A stretch of DNA of 58,428 bases from Mesostigma viride (lineage: Eukaryota > Streptophyta > Mesostigmatophyceae > Mesostigmatales > Mesostigmataceae), in NCBI GenBank assembly GCA_009746045.1, contig RPFO01002279.1, forward strand, positions 112,501 to 170,928, read 5' to 3'. The translations under genes and the position numbers were made by a program. Each line of letters begins with the position of its first letter. Position 1 is the stretch's first letter. Shown here in pieces: positions 43,249-54,075 of the stretch. The notes below the pieces were generated by a model. It made no database searches, was not told where the DNA came from, and saw only the letters and a list, made by a program, of their open reading frames with translations.

Positions 43249-43363
43249 ATTACCGTGTTAAGTTGCGATGGCACCGATGCTTAAGTTGCGGTGGCCGCCC
43301 GTGAAACTTCGGTGTCGCAACGTAACGCGGTATCGCAACCGAAACGCAACTTTACGCGGTAAT
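43249..43363. mobile_element. Small inverted-repeat element, MITE-like, copy B
   Basis: 115 bp with ends ATTACCGTGTTAAGTTGCG and CGCAACTTTACGCGGTAAT, plus internal copies of TTAAGTTGCGGT and TCGCAACGTAACGCGGTA. Same termini as 13353-13425. Non-coding, with imperfect nested palindromes. Confidence 0.65.
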
Positions 43364-43654
43364 GTTGTCTCTTTTTGGTATCAGTAGCAGCCCTGATGAG
43401 GCCGCTTGGAGTGTGAAATTGTGACTAGCCTCCCACTTCTAGTGGCGGGCAACACCCGCCTACACACACGCTGGCTGTTTGCGACAGCCCGGAGCGAGTG
43501 TGCACTACCCCGCGCCCCGCCCCTGACCAGGGGGGGGGACAACTTTTTCCTAATCCAACCCCCTTTCAGGGTCCCAGAAGCACCTGACAGGGTCCCGGGA
43601 TACTATTTATTAACATCTGGGCAGCATTTCTCAGCACCTCAGGGAGAAAAAGGG
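43364..43654. other. Flanking DNA between element 1 and element 3
   Basis: No gene seen. It includes C-run/G-run stretches and two near-copies of CAGGGTCCCRG. It becomes contiguous with 54456 onward when element 3 is removed. Confidence 0.4.
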
Positions 43655-43659
43655 GTTGC

Positions 43660-44237
43660 TGTTACGTCCTGAACTTCTACCGCCACCTCTACCTCTAATG
43701 GGCCTGATGCTACCTAAACTGGTCAGGCCTCCTCTACTCAAACCCCTAGCGAAAGACGAACGAGACGGAGCTGATCTCAATGCATTAACGTATGTGTTAC
43801 TGTAATACGCCATACAACCATTTACCAAAACCCGTTTACTCCAGGAATAGAGGAAGGAAACACACTACACTGCCGTGACCCAAGCCTATATGTACGTGTT
43901 AATTCATTTAACACACGCCGAGTGCACACACGAGGGGTAGAACGTGCATAAATGGTCACCAACGGTCGATCAACACGCTCGGGCCGACATGGCCCTCGCC
44001 TACAGATGCACGCTGGTCCACTACATCTACAGATGCACGCTGGTCCACTACATTCTACCAAAGGATCAGGACCACTAGTAAAGTACGCGGCGCGGCGCCC
44101 AAAGGCACCCAATGTACCACGGTACTGTTACGAGGACAATAGTGTCCCGGTAGGAGCTACACGTAAACCTAGGGACAACCGAGGCAAAAGACCTAATTTA
44201 CGTCCGTAACTACAACGAATTGTTACGCGACGTAACA
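43660..44237 (-). repeat. Element 3 LTR (3' in element orientation)
   Basis: 578 bp, TGTTACGTCC...GACGTAACA. It has a duplicated CTACAGATGCACGCTGGTCC unit near 44000-44050 and a few small indels relative to 53910-54450. Confidence 0.95.
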
Positions 44238-44606
44238 CCTCCCCCCCCACAAAGGTAGGGAGCCCTCTCCCTACGCACAGGGAGGAAAACAAGGGGTAGG
44301 AAACCTAATGCACCCAGCACACACCAACACAATCGGCAGACCATCCAAGATACAAGGCACCAACGTTTAACTCGGTCTCCACCACCACGCCGGGAGGTGT
44401 AGGGTTAGCCAGCACCAAGCCTGGTGGTAGGTTCCCCTAACTGCCTGGAACAAAGTCCTTGCCGGGGGGAACGGCACTGGGCAGGACACACAGAGTAAAC
44501 AAATCAGTACCAAGGACCAAGAACGACCAGTCAACTGGCCAGAACGTGAGGGCGACTCTATATACCGGAGGGACAACACCCTCAGGTCGGGCCTAAGGCC
44601 CTCTAT
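44238..44606 (-). other. Element 3 3' untranslated region and polypurine tract
   Basis: On the minus strand TTTGTGGGGGGGGAGG abuts the 3' LTR (about 44253-44238), the polypurine tract. No gene in the remaining 350 bp. Confidence 0.75.
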
Positions 44607-46925
44607 CTAATGGCCATCCGTCTGGTAAGTACCACGGGAGGCCAGCAGGACATCCAGGTACGCCTGGTAGTGAGACACATCCTCAGCATTGTCGTGCCTA
44701 TCTACAGTGAGGAAAACATCGGCCCACACGCCGTCAGGAAAAAGACCCAGGAAGGCCCAGTAATACCTATGCTGCGTAAGAACGACCTGGCCCCGGGCCC
44801 AGTCCAGGAAACCACAGGCAAAGAGGCGTAGGAAAGGCTCTACCGCGATCAGGCAGAGAGCCCGCAGGAGCAGGCGATGGTACCGGATCCGAGGGCGCAT
44901 ACCCGTCGGGAAAAACAGATCTACCAGGGGCTCCACGTTGGACGGCCACAACCGGATATGCCGAATCTCACGGGAGCGCCACCGACGGGCACACTGTCGC
45001 GACCCGAACGTCTCGAGGTAGTCGCTAGCCCGGGGAGGAGGATGACCCCGAGAGTCCAAACCCTGGCCCGGGATGGGCGCTGGACGACGGGCATCCCACT
45101 CTAGGATGGGCTGAAGGACCGTGCTGTACGTGGCACCCGGCACCGCAGGAAACTCTACCGTAAGGGCATCTGAGGCCATAATGCCCAGAGGCGGAGGGTA
45201 AGCCCACTGGAACCCGCCGTAGGTGTCCAAGTCATTGTGGCGCCTAGCCCAGCGATACAGGACGCGCCGAACCAGGATCTCACCCTGGAACACCGGATCA
45301 GCTAAAATAACCATATCGAAAGGAGGCCGATCAGTCTCAACTGGTAGGCCACGGTCCCGCGGCGCCCGACACACCTGGGAGAACCCGTAGGACATGGGCG
45401 AAATGGCAAGCTCGGCGGAGGCGCGCGGCAGGTCACACTGGCGGCAGGCGAGCGCAGACATACCGTACCCAAAGACAGGCGTGTCGCGCGACTCCGGAGT
45501 CGCATGCACCACAGAAGGGGCCCGATCCCGATCGCCCTCTGACAACTCCCGAAGGGAATCGGCAGCGCGGGTGGCGCGAGGGTCAGAGCCACTGGACCGA
45601 ACAACCGCAGCCAAAGACCGCGGGGCCGAAGGGACAGGGGCCGACGAAGGGGTAGGAACCGGCACAGACGCAGACGGCGCCGGTACAACAGGGGGCCGCG
45701 TCGGACCCGATGCCGCAGGGGGTCGCGACGGACCCGCCTCCGCAGCTGGCGCGCCGGTCTCTGGGGGCGGAGCACCACCAGGCCACATGTTGAAAATAGG
45801 GCCCGTGGGGACAGGCAATCCGGCATACGACTGGTTACCGTCTAAGCTCCAGTCAGGCACCGGGATCCTCTGCGGAGGACCGCCCTCCCAAAGCCTGGGA
45901 AGACCGCCCGGGTCGCTGAAGAAACCCCGCGAGGGCGGCGCTGACGTGGTGGGCGGCTCGGACGCGGCGGCGACGGGCGCGGCCGCTGGGACGGCGGACT
46001 CGCGCCGAGGCGCAGGTACGTCAGTAGCAGGCGCAGAGGTAGCCGAAGGCGTAGGAGCCGCAGCAACAGAGGGAACCGCAGCCGCCGAGGGCTCGCGCGG
46101 CACAGACGGACCCGTAGACGTCGAGGCGACCGAAGGGGAAGGGGGCACAGCTGCGGCAGACACCCCACCTGGCGTGGCTGGAGCGTGCGCCTGGGCCGCC
46201 ATGAAGGCCCCGAAGGCCGCCGTCAGGGACTGGATCTGCGCCTGCATCGCAGAAACTGTCGCCGAAAGAGGATCAGGCTCACGACCAGAGCCCAAAGGGG
46301 TAGGCTCCACCGATGCGCACAGGACCGACCTCGGTGAAGACGGGACAGGGGAAGGCGCCGACACTGAAGAGGAGGACGCCGCAGGGGAGGCCGAATACTC
46401 AGGAGAATACTGTGCCTCTACCGGCGCGTCCGTAGGAGTAGGGTCGCCCAATCCTACGCCCGCTGTCTGGTCTGCTATCTCCATGAACTCTACTGCCCGT
46501 AGAAGGTCGCAGGGGTTCTCATCTATTTCCGCATCACCCTCGGCCGGAAGCCAGGGGAACACATCCCGTAGGCAGGAGCGGCCCACAGGGGTAGAAAGGT
46601 AGGAAAACACCCGGGGCACTGGAGAACCGCAGCTATCTGTCCCAAGGCTGGACAGCTGGAGCCACATTCTAAAACAGTGCCGGCATCGTCGAACCCGTGC
46701 AAAACAAGCTGGTGCGGTTCAGCAGGGGAGGGACCGTACCACGTGACCCCGAAGAGAGCAGCCCTGACTAAACCGCATGTTGGGCCTGGAGGGCCGGCTG
46801 CACGATGCCACCCGGAAACTGGACCGTGACACCCAGCGGCCCGGAAGGGCCTCGAAGTACAGCTCAGGGTCCGGTAGGGGCAGGGACGGCAGCGGGCTCT
46901 CAGCCGGAGGGGTAGGCTCTGACAT
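44607..46925 (-). CDS. Element 3 ORF3, conserved protein of unknown function (N-terminal frame breaks)
   Basis: Starts MSEPTPPAESPLPSLPLPDP 77 bp after the pol stop. One-base breaks lie between 46,850 and 46,670. From 46667 a single 686-residue frame follows: SPVPRVFSYLSTPVGRSCLR, DLLRAVEFMEIADQT, a long Ala/Pro/Ser-rich middle (residues 70-390), and an ordered C-terminal 230 residues (GYGMSALACRQCDLPRASAE, PFDMVILADPVFQGEILVRR, LLLRALCLIAVEPFLRLFAC, VVLTQHRYYWAFLGLFPDGV). The C-terminus and the PRVFSYL...VFPWLP motif have counterparts in element 2 ORF3. Leu-rich helices are present but no clear membrane span. Unknown function. Confidence 0.75.
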
Positions 46926-47001
46926 GACGGCTGCGGAGGGGAGGGGACAACCAACCACCCGTCGACAGCAGACATAACATAAGAGAGGAGAAGGTCTACA
47001 A

Positions 47002-48062
47002 CTAGAGCTTGTGCAGGGTTTTATATTCCTGCAGCAGGCGACTACACCCATCTAGCTCACTCTCCGTATACCAGACCTTATCTACTTCACTACGAGCATA
47101 CATCCACTTCACTTTATACTGACGCTGGGTACCGCGGCCCTTTTTGATATCTCTATGGGCCACGATGCTTTCTACTTCGTCTTCTACTTCCCCAGTGTCA
47201 GGGTTATGCTCTAAAGGGGCAGGCGCTAGCTCTCTACCAGCGAACGTACTAGGGTGGTACAGTTTCAGCTGGCTTCTATGGAAGGTGTTTGAATGTGTCT
47301 GCCAAGAGGTAGGGATATCGACTTTATATAAGAAATTTCCTACTCTAGACAACACATGGAAGGGTCCTAAGAAGGCGGGCCTAAGTTTGACCTTAAGTTC
47401 TGCTTCAAACTTATGAGCAAAACGGCCAACACGGGGGCCTTCTACTAATACTAGATCTCCTATTTCTATCTCAGGTGCTCTTCTATCTAAGGAGGCACGC
47501 AACCTAGCAAGGTACTTAGACTGAGCTTTTTGGTACCCTGAGATCGCGTGGTCATGAGCAGTTTTCATTCTATCTAGTAAGGACTGTACACCTTCTACAG
47601 TATCTCGGGACACATCATCCTTGTCCCGTAGAGGACTAGCTAAGAGAGAGGTAGGGGTAAGAGGCTGTCTACCAGTATCTAGGAAGAAGGGCGTATATCC
47701 ATGCGCAGCCTGGGGCAATTGTTGAGGGAGAACTCTACCAAACATAAATAATCCTCCCAATCACTTCCCGAGCCATTAACATAGTGCCTAAGCGCTTCTT
47801 CCACTACCCTATTAAGACGCTCTACTAAATGAGAGGAGGAGGAGTGGTAGGCAGTACCGTAGGTAACCTTGGTACCGATGGCAGCGAAAAACTGCTGCCA
47901 AAAATCTGAGGTAAATAACTTATCCTTATCACTAATAAACTGCCTACTCAAACCATGATATCTGTATACATTATTGAGGTATAGGCGTGCGCAATCACGT
48001 GCGGTGAGTTCTAAAGGACACGGCACGAGATGGCACATACGAGTAAAACGATCTATGAACAC
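47002..48062 (-). CDS. Element 3 integrase core and chromodomain
   Basis: Core: FIDRFTRMCHLVPCP, ISDKDKLFTSDFWQQF (Asp) and SSSSHLVERLNRVVEEA (Glu). After a one-base break at about 47,720: LRPAFLGPFHVLSRVGNFLY, NTFHRSQLKLYHPST, NPDTGEVEDEVESIVAHRD and the chromodomain GTQRQYKVKWMYARSEVDKV, ending LLQEYKTLHKL. The complete C-terminal end is in one frame here, unlike element 2. Confidence 0.92.
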
Positions 48063-49240
48063 AAGGATTGGGCATTGCCCCTATCATTCTTTCTAAAAGG
48101 TCCTACAAAATCCATCATGATAGAATCCCACGGCATGATGGGGTCAGGCAAGGTCCTAGGTTCTGCTATCTGTCCTACGTTATTGGGTTTCATCTCCTGG
48201 CAAGATTGACAAGTTCTAACATACTCATCTACATCCTTATAAAGGGAAGGCCAGTAATAAGAGCGGGCTACTAGGTCCCGTACCCGTTTACCACCCTGAT
48301 GAGCAGCTAAGTCATGCAACTCAAAGAGCAAGGAGGAGCGACAGATAGGAGGGACATACAGGCGCCATTGAGGGGGAGAATCTGCTATCTGCACATATAA
48401 AAACCCACCTACAAATTTACAAGGGTGCTTGCCTAATTGTTGGGGATGTGCAGCAATGGCAGCTAATGCTTCCGGCTCAGTGGCCGTAAATCTACTAATA
48501 AGGCGTTCAAGATCAGAGGTAGGCATCGCTACAGAGGTATCCAGAACAGGTTTAAAGAGATCTCCTACCGCCTTGCCAAAGAGAAGGGGAGGTCCTAGAG
48601 GGACTATGTTTTCATAAGACTTTCCTGACCTAGTCGCTATATGGCTAAGCGGTATAGAAATTTTATTTTTCCCCTCCCCCCCCACCGAGGCCACGGGAAG
48701 GGCCTCACACGGGAGAGAGAGTCCTACGTGAGAAAGGAGATCAGGCATGCGAACAGCTGTATGAAAGAGGTAGGCATAGGATTCATCATCAGGTAGTTCA
48801 CCATAAGGGGTTACACCCATAGTAGTAGGAACTAGAGTAGTATTGAGAACATCAAGGTCCTCGAAAAAGGAGTAATCTGCACGACGAGAGAGTGCATCTG
48901 GTACTATGTTATCTACACCCTTAACATACTGAAGTTTAAAAGGGGAAAACTGTGCTAAAAATTCCATCCAGCGCGCTTGCCGAGGGGTAAGGTTGGGTTG
49001 GGAGAGAAGATGGGTAAGGGGACGGTGATCCGTTTGGATAACTAATCTATAAGGATCTAGCTCACAGGGTTCATTCAGGCAGACATCAAATTGAGCACCT
49101 TTAAGAAAGTGCTGCCACGCGTGGCAACAATACACCACCGCTAAGAGTTCCTGCTGGTGTACGGGATAGTTACGCTCCGCAGGGAGCATTGTCCTAGAGA
49201 TATACTCAATTGGCTGTAAGCCCTGACCCTGATCCTGGAG
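48053..49240 (-). CDS. pol: Element 3 Pol, RNase H and integrase N-terminus
   Basis: RNase H: AERNYPVHQQELLAVVYCCH (Glu), QTDHRPLTHLLSQPN (Asp) and VPDALSRRADYSF. Then the linker GKNKISIPLSHIA and the integrase HHCC: LHDLAAHQGGKRVRD ... CQSCQEMK, with the first catalytic Asp in MMDFVGPFRKN. One-base break near 48,060. Confidence 0.9.
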   Translation of the reverse strand, partial: LQDQGQGLQPIEYISRTMLPAERNYPVHQQELLAVVYCCHAWQHFLKGAQFDVCLNEPCELDPYRLVIQTDHRPLTHLLSQPNLTPRQARWMEFLAQFSPFKLQYVKGVDNIVPDALSRRADYSFFEDLDVLNTTLVPTTMGVTPYGELPDDESYAYLFHTAVRMPDLLSHVGLSLPCEALPVASVGGEGKNKISIPLSHIATRSGKSYENIVPLGPPLLFGKAVGDLFKPVLDTSVAMPTSDLERLISRFTATEPEALAAIAAHPQQLGKHPCKFVGGFLYVQIADSPPQWRLYVPPICRSSLLFELHDLAAHQGGKRVRDLVARSYYWPSLYKDVDEYVRTCQSCQEMKPNNVGQIAEPRTLPDPIMPWDSIMMDFVGPFRKNDRGNAQSLCS

Positions 49241-50130
49241 AAGGACGCCCCTATAGCTACCTTACTAGCATCTGTAGCTACAACAAAGGGTTTAGTAGTA
49301 TCCGGTAGGATGAGTACAGGAGGGGAAAGGAGTAGGGATTTTAGACACTGAAAAGCCGACTGACATTCACTACTCCAAACAAAGGGGATATCCTTCTTTA
49401 ATAAATGATTAATAGGGGCTGCTATAGTTGCGAAACGCGGGATAAAACGCCTATAGTAAGAAGCAATTCCTAGAAAACTACGTACACCTTTAACGTCGGT
49501 AGGAGTAGGCCATTCCTGAATTGACTTAGTTTTATCCGGGTCGGTAGCGACCCCGGCATCTGACAGAACGTGCCCTAAAAATGGGACACTCCTACCCGAA
49601 CGAACTTTAGCACGGCGCGCCCACAAAGAATTTTCAGCCATTATTTCTAATACTTTCTTTAAATCACGTAGGTGCGTTTCAAAATCAGGAGAGTAAATAA
49701 GAATATCATCTAAGTAAGCTTGAGCACAAGAACGGTCATGCTCAGATAAAGAAACAGAGGAGAAGGAAGGATCCTTTAAATCAGAGGACACCTGAGGAAG
49801 GTGAGAATTTCCCATAACAGGTCTAAGCACTTCATTCATTAACATTTGAAAAGAGGCAGGCGAGTTACAGAGTCCCATAGCCGCTACTCTAAACTGGTAA
49901 TGACCAAAAGGGGTAGCAAAGGCGGTTTTATGGCAATCCTCAGGAGCTATCCGCAACTGCCAAAAACCATCCGCACAATCCAGTACTGTGAAACAAGTGG
50001 AACCTTTAACCTTATTAAATATATCATCAATACGAGGTAGAGGGTATTTAGACTTCACAGTAATATCATTCAACTTCCTATAATCAGTAACTAGGCGAAA
50101 CTTGCCATTTGGCTTAGGAACTAACAGGAC
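49141..50130 (-). CDS. pol: Element 3 Pol, reverse transcriptase
   Basis: Contains ITVKSKYPLPRIDDIFNKV, FTVLDCADGFWQLRIAPE (first Asp), ATPFGHYQFRVAAMGLCNSP, YLDDILIYS (catalytic YxDD), GVRSFLGIASYYRRFIPRF and the start of RNase H, ATDASKVAIG. The frame breaks at about 49,240 (QDQGQGLQ region). Confidence 0.92.
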   Translation of the reverse strand, partial: VLLVPKPNGKFRLVTDYRKLNDITVKSKYPLPRIDDIFNKVKGSTCFTVLDCADGFWQLRIAPEDCHKTAFATPFGHYQFRVAAMGLCNSPASFQMLMNEVLRPVMGNSHLPQVSSDLKDPSFSSVSLSEHDRSCAQAYLDDILIYSPDFETHLRDLKKVLEIMAENSLWARRAKVRSGRSVPFLGHVLSDAGVATDPDKTKSIQEWPTPTDVKGVRSFLGIASYYRRFIPRFATIAAPINHLLKKDIPFVWSSECQSAFQCLKSLLLSPPVLILPDTTKPFVVATDASKVAIGASFSRIRVRAYSQLSISLGQCSLRSVTIPYTSRNS

Positions 50131-50954
50131 ACCAGCTGAGTAGGGGAGTTACTAGGCTCTATCAATCCTGCTTCTAATAGTGACACTAAAATCTGTTTTA
50201 GTTCCTTTAACTCGGTAGGGCCCATTCTATACATCGGAGAGTGCGTAGGAACTGCACCGTCCTTGATAACTACACGGTGTAAAACAGAACGAGGAGGAGG
50301 ATAAGAAGGAGTCTTTTCTTCAAAAACTTTTGAGGAATCTATCACAGCCATGTATCTTACTATTTCATTTTCAGTAAATCCCACTCCTATTGTATCCACT
50401 GTGTTTATATCTATATCCACACTATTATTAGTGATAGGTATCTCCTGTACTTCTAACTGAAGGAACATACATAATAAATATCCATATTCCTTTAATTCAG
50501 AACGCAACTCATCATTGGACATTAATACTTCAGGTATAGGTCTTACAGGAGGATCAACAGGTGTAGGAGGAGTAATATCTACCAAGGATAAATTTTCCAA
50601 TCTATAATGACGTTCCGGTACCCAGTAAGAGCTATCTGGAAACCAAATGACCATGGTATCATAATTAATAGTAATCTTATTATCCTGGTGCCAATCTAAT
50701 CCTAGTAATACATCAGCGGTAGTGATAGGGCCTATAGTGGCCGTCAGGTTGACAGTACGTCCTTGTATGACCAGGGGAAGGGACACCGTACCCGGGGAAT
50801 GACTGGTGCGACCATCAGCATAATGAACAGTGACAGGTTTGGTGTGAGGGGTAGGGACTAGTCCTAAACGCCTAACTAGGGCCTCGCTCACAAAGGAGCT
50901 AGCCGCACCGCTATCTACCAACACAGAGACATTCAAGAGTTCATCAGCATGCAA
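50121..50954 (-). CDS. pol: Element 3 Pol, protease and N-terminal RT
   Basis: Protease: VDSGAASSFVSEALVRRLGL (Asp-Ser-Gly active site) and VLLGLDW. Then comes the linker to RT, with APTHSPMYRMGPTELKELK-like sequence and GLIEPSNSP. A one-base break near 50,140 moves the frame. ORF0, gag and protease are all on the same strand with no spacer room for other genes. Confidence 0.88.
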   Translation of the reverse strand: MHADELLNVSVLVDSGAASSFVSEALVRRLGLVPTPHTKPVTVHYADGRTSHSPGTVSLPLVIQGRTVNLTATIGPITTADVLLGLDWHQDNKITINYDTMVIWFPDSSYWVPERHYRLENLSLVDITPPTPVDPPVRPIPEVLMSNDELRSELKEYGYLLCMFLQLEVQEIPITNNSVDIDINTVDTIGVGFTENEIVRYMAVIDSSKVFEEKTPSYPPPRSVLHRVVIKDGAVPTHSPMYRMGPTELKELKQILVSLLEAGLIEPSNSPTQLVSC

Positions 50955-51110
50955 GAAAGGGTCTACAACAGTGTGGGGACGGTTAAACCACCATTCAAGA
51001 ACATAAGAGGACGCACACGTAGTGGTAGGGAAGATTCAGCTCCTACAGAGGTTATAAAAACAGGCAGGCAAAAATTTTTATCTGGGGTACTATCTAAGGA
51101 CCTGTCCAGG

Positions 51111-52855
51111 TTACCCCCGGCTGACAGGCCTACTGTTCCCCCTCCCCCCCAAATCCATAGGAACTAACCCCGAAGAAGACCCTGGCGAAAAAGCCACTGC
51201 TGGAGGGTCACGAGGGAGCGAAGAGGGTGCGGGAGCCTGATTATCATAGGGGAACCCTGGGGGTCCTGCCTGCACAGCATTCAGCCTACTAGGGGTAGCT
51301 GAGGGAATGCGTCCTGAAGTAGGACGAATAGGAGCACGCTGAGGGGTACGAGGAGGGCGAGCGTCGGGATGAGGGGGAGCACCCGAAAGGAACTTGGGGC
51401 ACTCACGTTTAAGATGACCTACTTCCTTACAATGATAGCATGTGATATGAGAGACATCAAGGCTGAAGATCAGCAACGCAGATATCTAATTCTTCTACAT
51501 AGGAGTTCTCCTCCTCAGGGGTAAGGATAATATTATTAATACGGGAACGGGTAGGAGAGAAGGAGTGGTGAAGAAATCTGCTACTCGCAAGAGATGCTGG
51601 CGCACATGCTTGAGGGGCAGATCAGTAAAACGGTAGGCAGAGAACTGGCGCTTGACTTCACGTAATAAGGTCTACTGAGGCCTTGGAGGAAGCGAGCACG
51701 TACTTCTGCACCCGACAAATCCCTAATTCGTACCATCTGAGCATCAAACTCTTTCATATACTCCTTAAATGATTTAGTACCCTGCTGCAAGGTACCAAAG
51801 GCTAATCTATCCTGCCAATCTGAATCAGGAGGGACTAAATGGTTCTCTAAACGCTTAAACAATTCTGCTACAGAGTTAGGGTAGGCATGAGAGGCCAAAG
51901 ACTCACACTGAATGAGGTTAGCAAGCTCAGGAGTAATGCAGGTTGTAAGATAGTGAGGAACTAATACAGCATCAGAGAGACGCCATCTATTATGATTCTG
52001 CCACGACTCTGTGTTCTGGGTAAGCAACATAATAAAGGTGAAAAACTGTTGAGGGGTAGACTTGACATCCAGCTTGGGAAGGTTAGCAAAGAGGGGAAGA
52101 GCAGGGGGCTTAGGGGGATTAGAAGAGTCAGTTTTTCCCATAGGGCCACTATCTTCCACTGCTACATAAGCGGGATAGAAGGAAGGAAGAGGAAAGTCTT
52201 GGGTAGGGGTCTAGAAGGGGCCACCGTTTCAGGCTGGTGCCCATAAGAGAAGGGGACAGTATATTGCTCACGAAGAGAGGAGTAGGCAAAATGATCATAA
52301 TTTCTATCATCTAGGGGCATGGTGCTGAAATCACTATTAACTTCTAAATCAGCCACACGGGTAGGGACCTGGGCTGCCTCATAGGCCGTCTCAGGGTAGG
52401 ACCAGGAAGCAGGTGGGTAAAAGGGAACTGCACTAGGGCGCCCAGAAGGGCCGACAGGGGCAGAGGCACGACCCGTGTTAAAGCAGGCATGGAAGGCACA
52501 GGGTGGGAAGGAGGCCTAGAAACATTGTTAGTTAGTGAGGACCTGCTGGGGGTTGAGCCAAGGTTGCAGGAGGGGCAGGGGCCTGGTTCAGGGTAAGGGA
52601 AGGGTCATCACTAAATCTGACTTGCATACGTTGTTCATAGGTAGGAGGGGTAAGTGAGGGACGACGGCGACCACCAGTAACAGGAGAAGGAGGTGAGGTA
52701 CGAAGATTACCTTGAGGAGTGAGATGGTGCACCGTTTCAAGTGAGTCCCGTCGGTTACCACGATTGTTGTTATGGTTGTTAGTATTATTATTATTATTAC
52801 TCATAGTAGGAGTGTTGGTAGGTATAGGCGACATGTTACCACCCACTGGATCCAT
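51111..52855 (-). CDS. gag: Element 3 Gag polyprotein (frame breaks)
   Basis: Starts MDPVGGNMSPIPTNTPTMSN with an Asn run. Pieces: 52855-52532, an unassigned stretch, 52356-52162 (FSYGHQPETVAPSRP), 52159-51581 with the gag domain (FANLPKLDVKSTPQQFFTFI, FGTLQQGTKSFKEYMKEFDA), and 51476-51111 with a CCHC knuckle CYHCKEVGHLKREC and a Pro/Arg-rich tail. The domain order equals element 2. Most junctions need one extra base. Confidence 0.82.
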
Positions 52856-52979
52856 TTTTAATTAAGTAAATGATTAGGAATCTAACTGAAAGCAACAAGG
52901 ATAAAGGACAAGGCCTAATTTAAGGCAAGGAAAGAAAAGAAAAAGCTTTTAATGTCTTAAAAGAAGGAAACAATTTAAA

Positions 52980-53369
52980 TCAATCCTTTTTAACAACAGT
53001 AATGGATAGGGAACCGAATTCTAAGGTGAGAGGAGTATCTAAGCTAGATGAGGATGCAGCCCGCTTAGGGGGAGACGAAGGAGGGGTAGCAAAATCTAGA
53101 GCTTCTACAGGAGGGCGACCATGAGGAGTAGAACGTACGTGTAGGCCTAATCTGATACACTATGGTCTATAAGGAATTGTTGGCTTCCTCGAAGGTAACA
53201 AATTTCTTATACCTAATTACATTATATGTACGATTTTGCACTATCTTCCTAGCATCTGACCAAGAGAGGAAAATGGCTGACCATTGAGGGGTAATAACTA
53301 CGTAATATTTAGCTAAGCTATTGTCACTAGATGAATGGGAAGGCGCAGTAAAAACACGACGTTGCTCAT
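52980..53369 (-). CDS. Element 3 ORF0, RNase HI N-terminal (viroplasmin-like) domain protein
   Basis: ATG at 53369. After one missing base relative to element 4 it reads QRRVFTAPSHSSSDNSLA, then KYYVVITPQWSAIFLSW, DARKIVQNRTYNVI, RYKKFVTFEEA, and ends PLTLEFGSLSITVVKKD. The pattern Y-Y-V-V ... I-F-L-S-W ... Y-K-K-F-x-T-F-E-E-A is the RNase HI N-terminal / viroplasmin signature. The Ser/Pro-rich tail ends in a short strand-like motif, as in element 2. Three one-base breaks are visible by comparison with 57646-58038. Confidence 0.72.
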
Positions 53370-53893
53370 GGTAACGCACCTGGTGGGTCTTGTGACGTCA
53401 CGCTAGAAGAAGGGGTAGGCGACTTATCTGGGCGATCTGGATCACCGAAAGCAGCATGAGGGCGGAATTGTCCAGCGCTCGTCCTAAATCAGCGACCGAA
53501 TAGTCCAGCGCTCGTCCTAAACAGCGACCCGTATCTCTGCGGGTGCGGCCGTCTAATAAAACAGCAGCACGAAGGAAAAAGGTGTAGGTACTGCGACGCT
53601 AATCGTCTCACGCTCGATCCGAACGAAGTAATAATCCCCTATCTACGACAGGAACAACCGTAAGCAGGAAAACAAGGCGAAAGACAGGCTATCTACGAAA
53701 GGGTTTATCCGCTGCGAGCAGGTCTAGCATCTAGGTAGAGCGTGTCCCGAACCGGGCAGCACTACTCTCCCAGCTTGAAGGCGACCCGCCCATTACCTGT
53801 CAAGAAAGTGTCGTCTTCGTATCCCTGGACGCGGAAGGGTTCTTGCAAAGGCGTATGTGACAAGGACCGTCGTCTCGTTCTCTACCTACGAAA
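53370..53893 (-). other. Element 3 leader
   Basis: A leader between primer-binding site and ORF0. It carries the downstream part of the LTR-spanning Arg/Gly ORF (to about 53755) and a direct repeat AGTCCAGCGCTCGTCCTAAA at 53470 and 53502. Confidence 0.5.
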
Positions 53894-54075
53894 GTTCCTC
53901 CGGAACCATTGTTACGTCCGATTCTACCGCCACCTCTACCTCTAATGGGCCTGATGCTACCTAAACTGGTCAGGCCTCCTCTACTCAAACCCCTAGCGAA
54001 AGACGAACGTGACGGAGCTGATCTCAATGCATTAACGTATGTGTTACTGTAATACGCCATACAACCATTTACCAA
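53755..54075 (-). CDS. Element 3 LTR-leader ORF, Arg/Gly-rich (frame break)
   Basis: Starts in the LTR (MVNGCMAYYSNTYVNALRSA), continues RGLSRGGLTSLGSIRPIRGR, reads across the LTR end and primer-binding site as NNGSGG, and after a one-base break continues EPFRVQGYEDDTFLTGNGRV to AFKLGE and a TAG. The counterpart in element 4 (56968-57285) is fully open and about 80 percent identical by eye. Possibly a short leader peptide with an RGG-type RNA-binding segment. It may equally be incidental. Confidence 0.4.
53894..53908 (-). other. Element 3 primer-binding site
   Basis: TGGTTCCGGAGGAAC on the minus strand, one base from the LTR. It shares TGG...CGGAGGA with elements 1 and 2. It also contains a 5-bp self-complementary hairpin (GTTCC-GGA-GGAAC). 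The same bases occur at 57138-57152 in element 4. Confidence 0.6.

Noticed and set aside
43396-43425. CTGATGAG ... GAAA, hammerhead-ribozyme-like core
   Set aside because: The bases between the two core words do not pair into a stem II, and no cleavage-site strand with matching stems I or III is evident.
44607-46667. Element 3 ORF3 as an env gene
   Set aside because: It lies in the env position, but I see no signal peptide, furin-type site or membrane anchor. The Leu-rich helices near the C-terminus contain charged residues.
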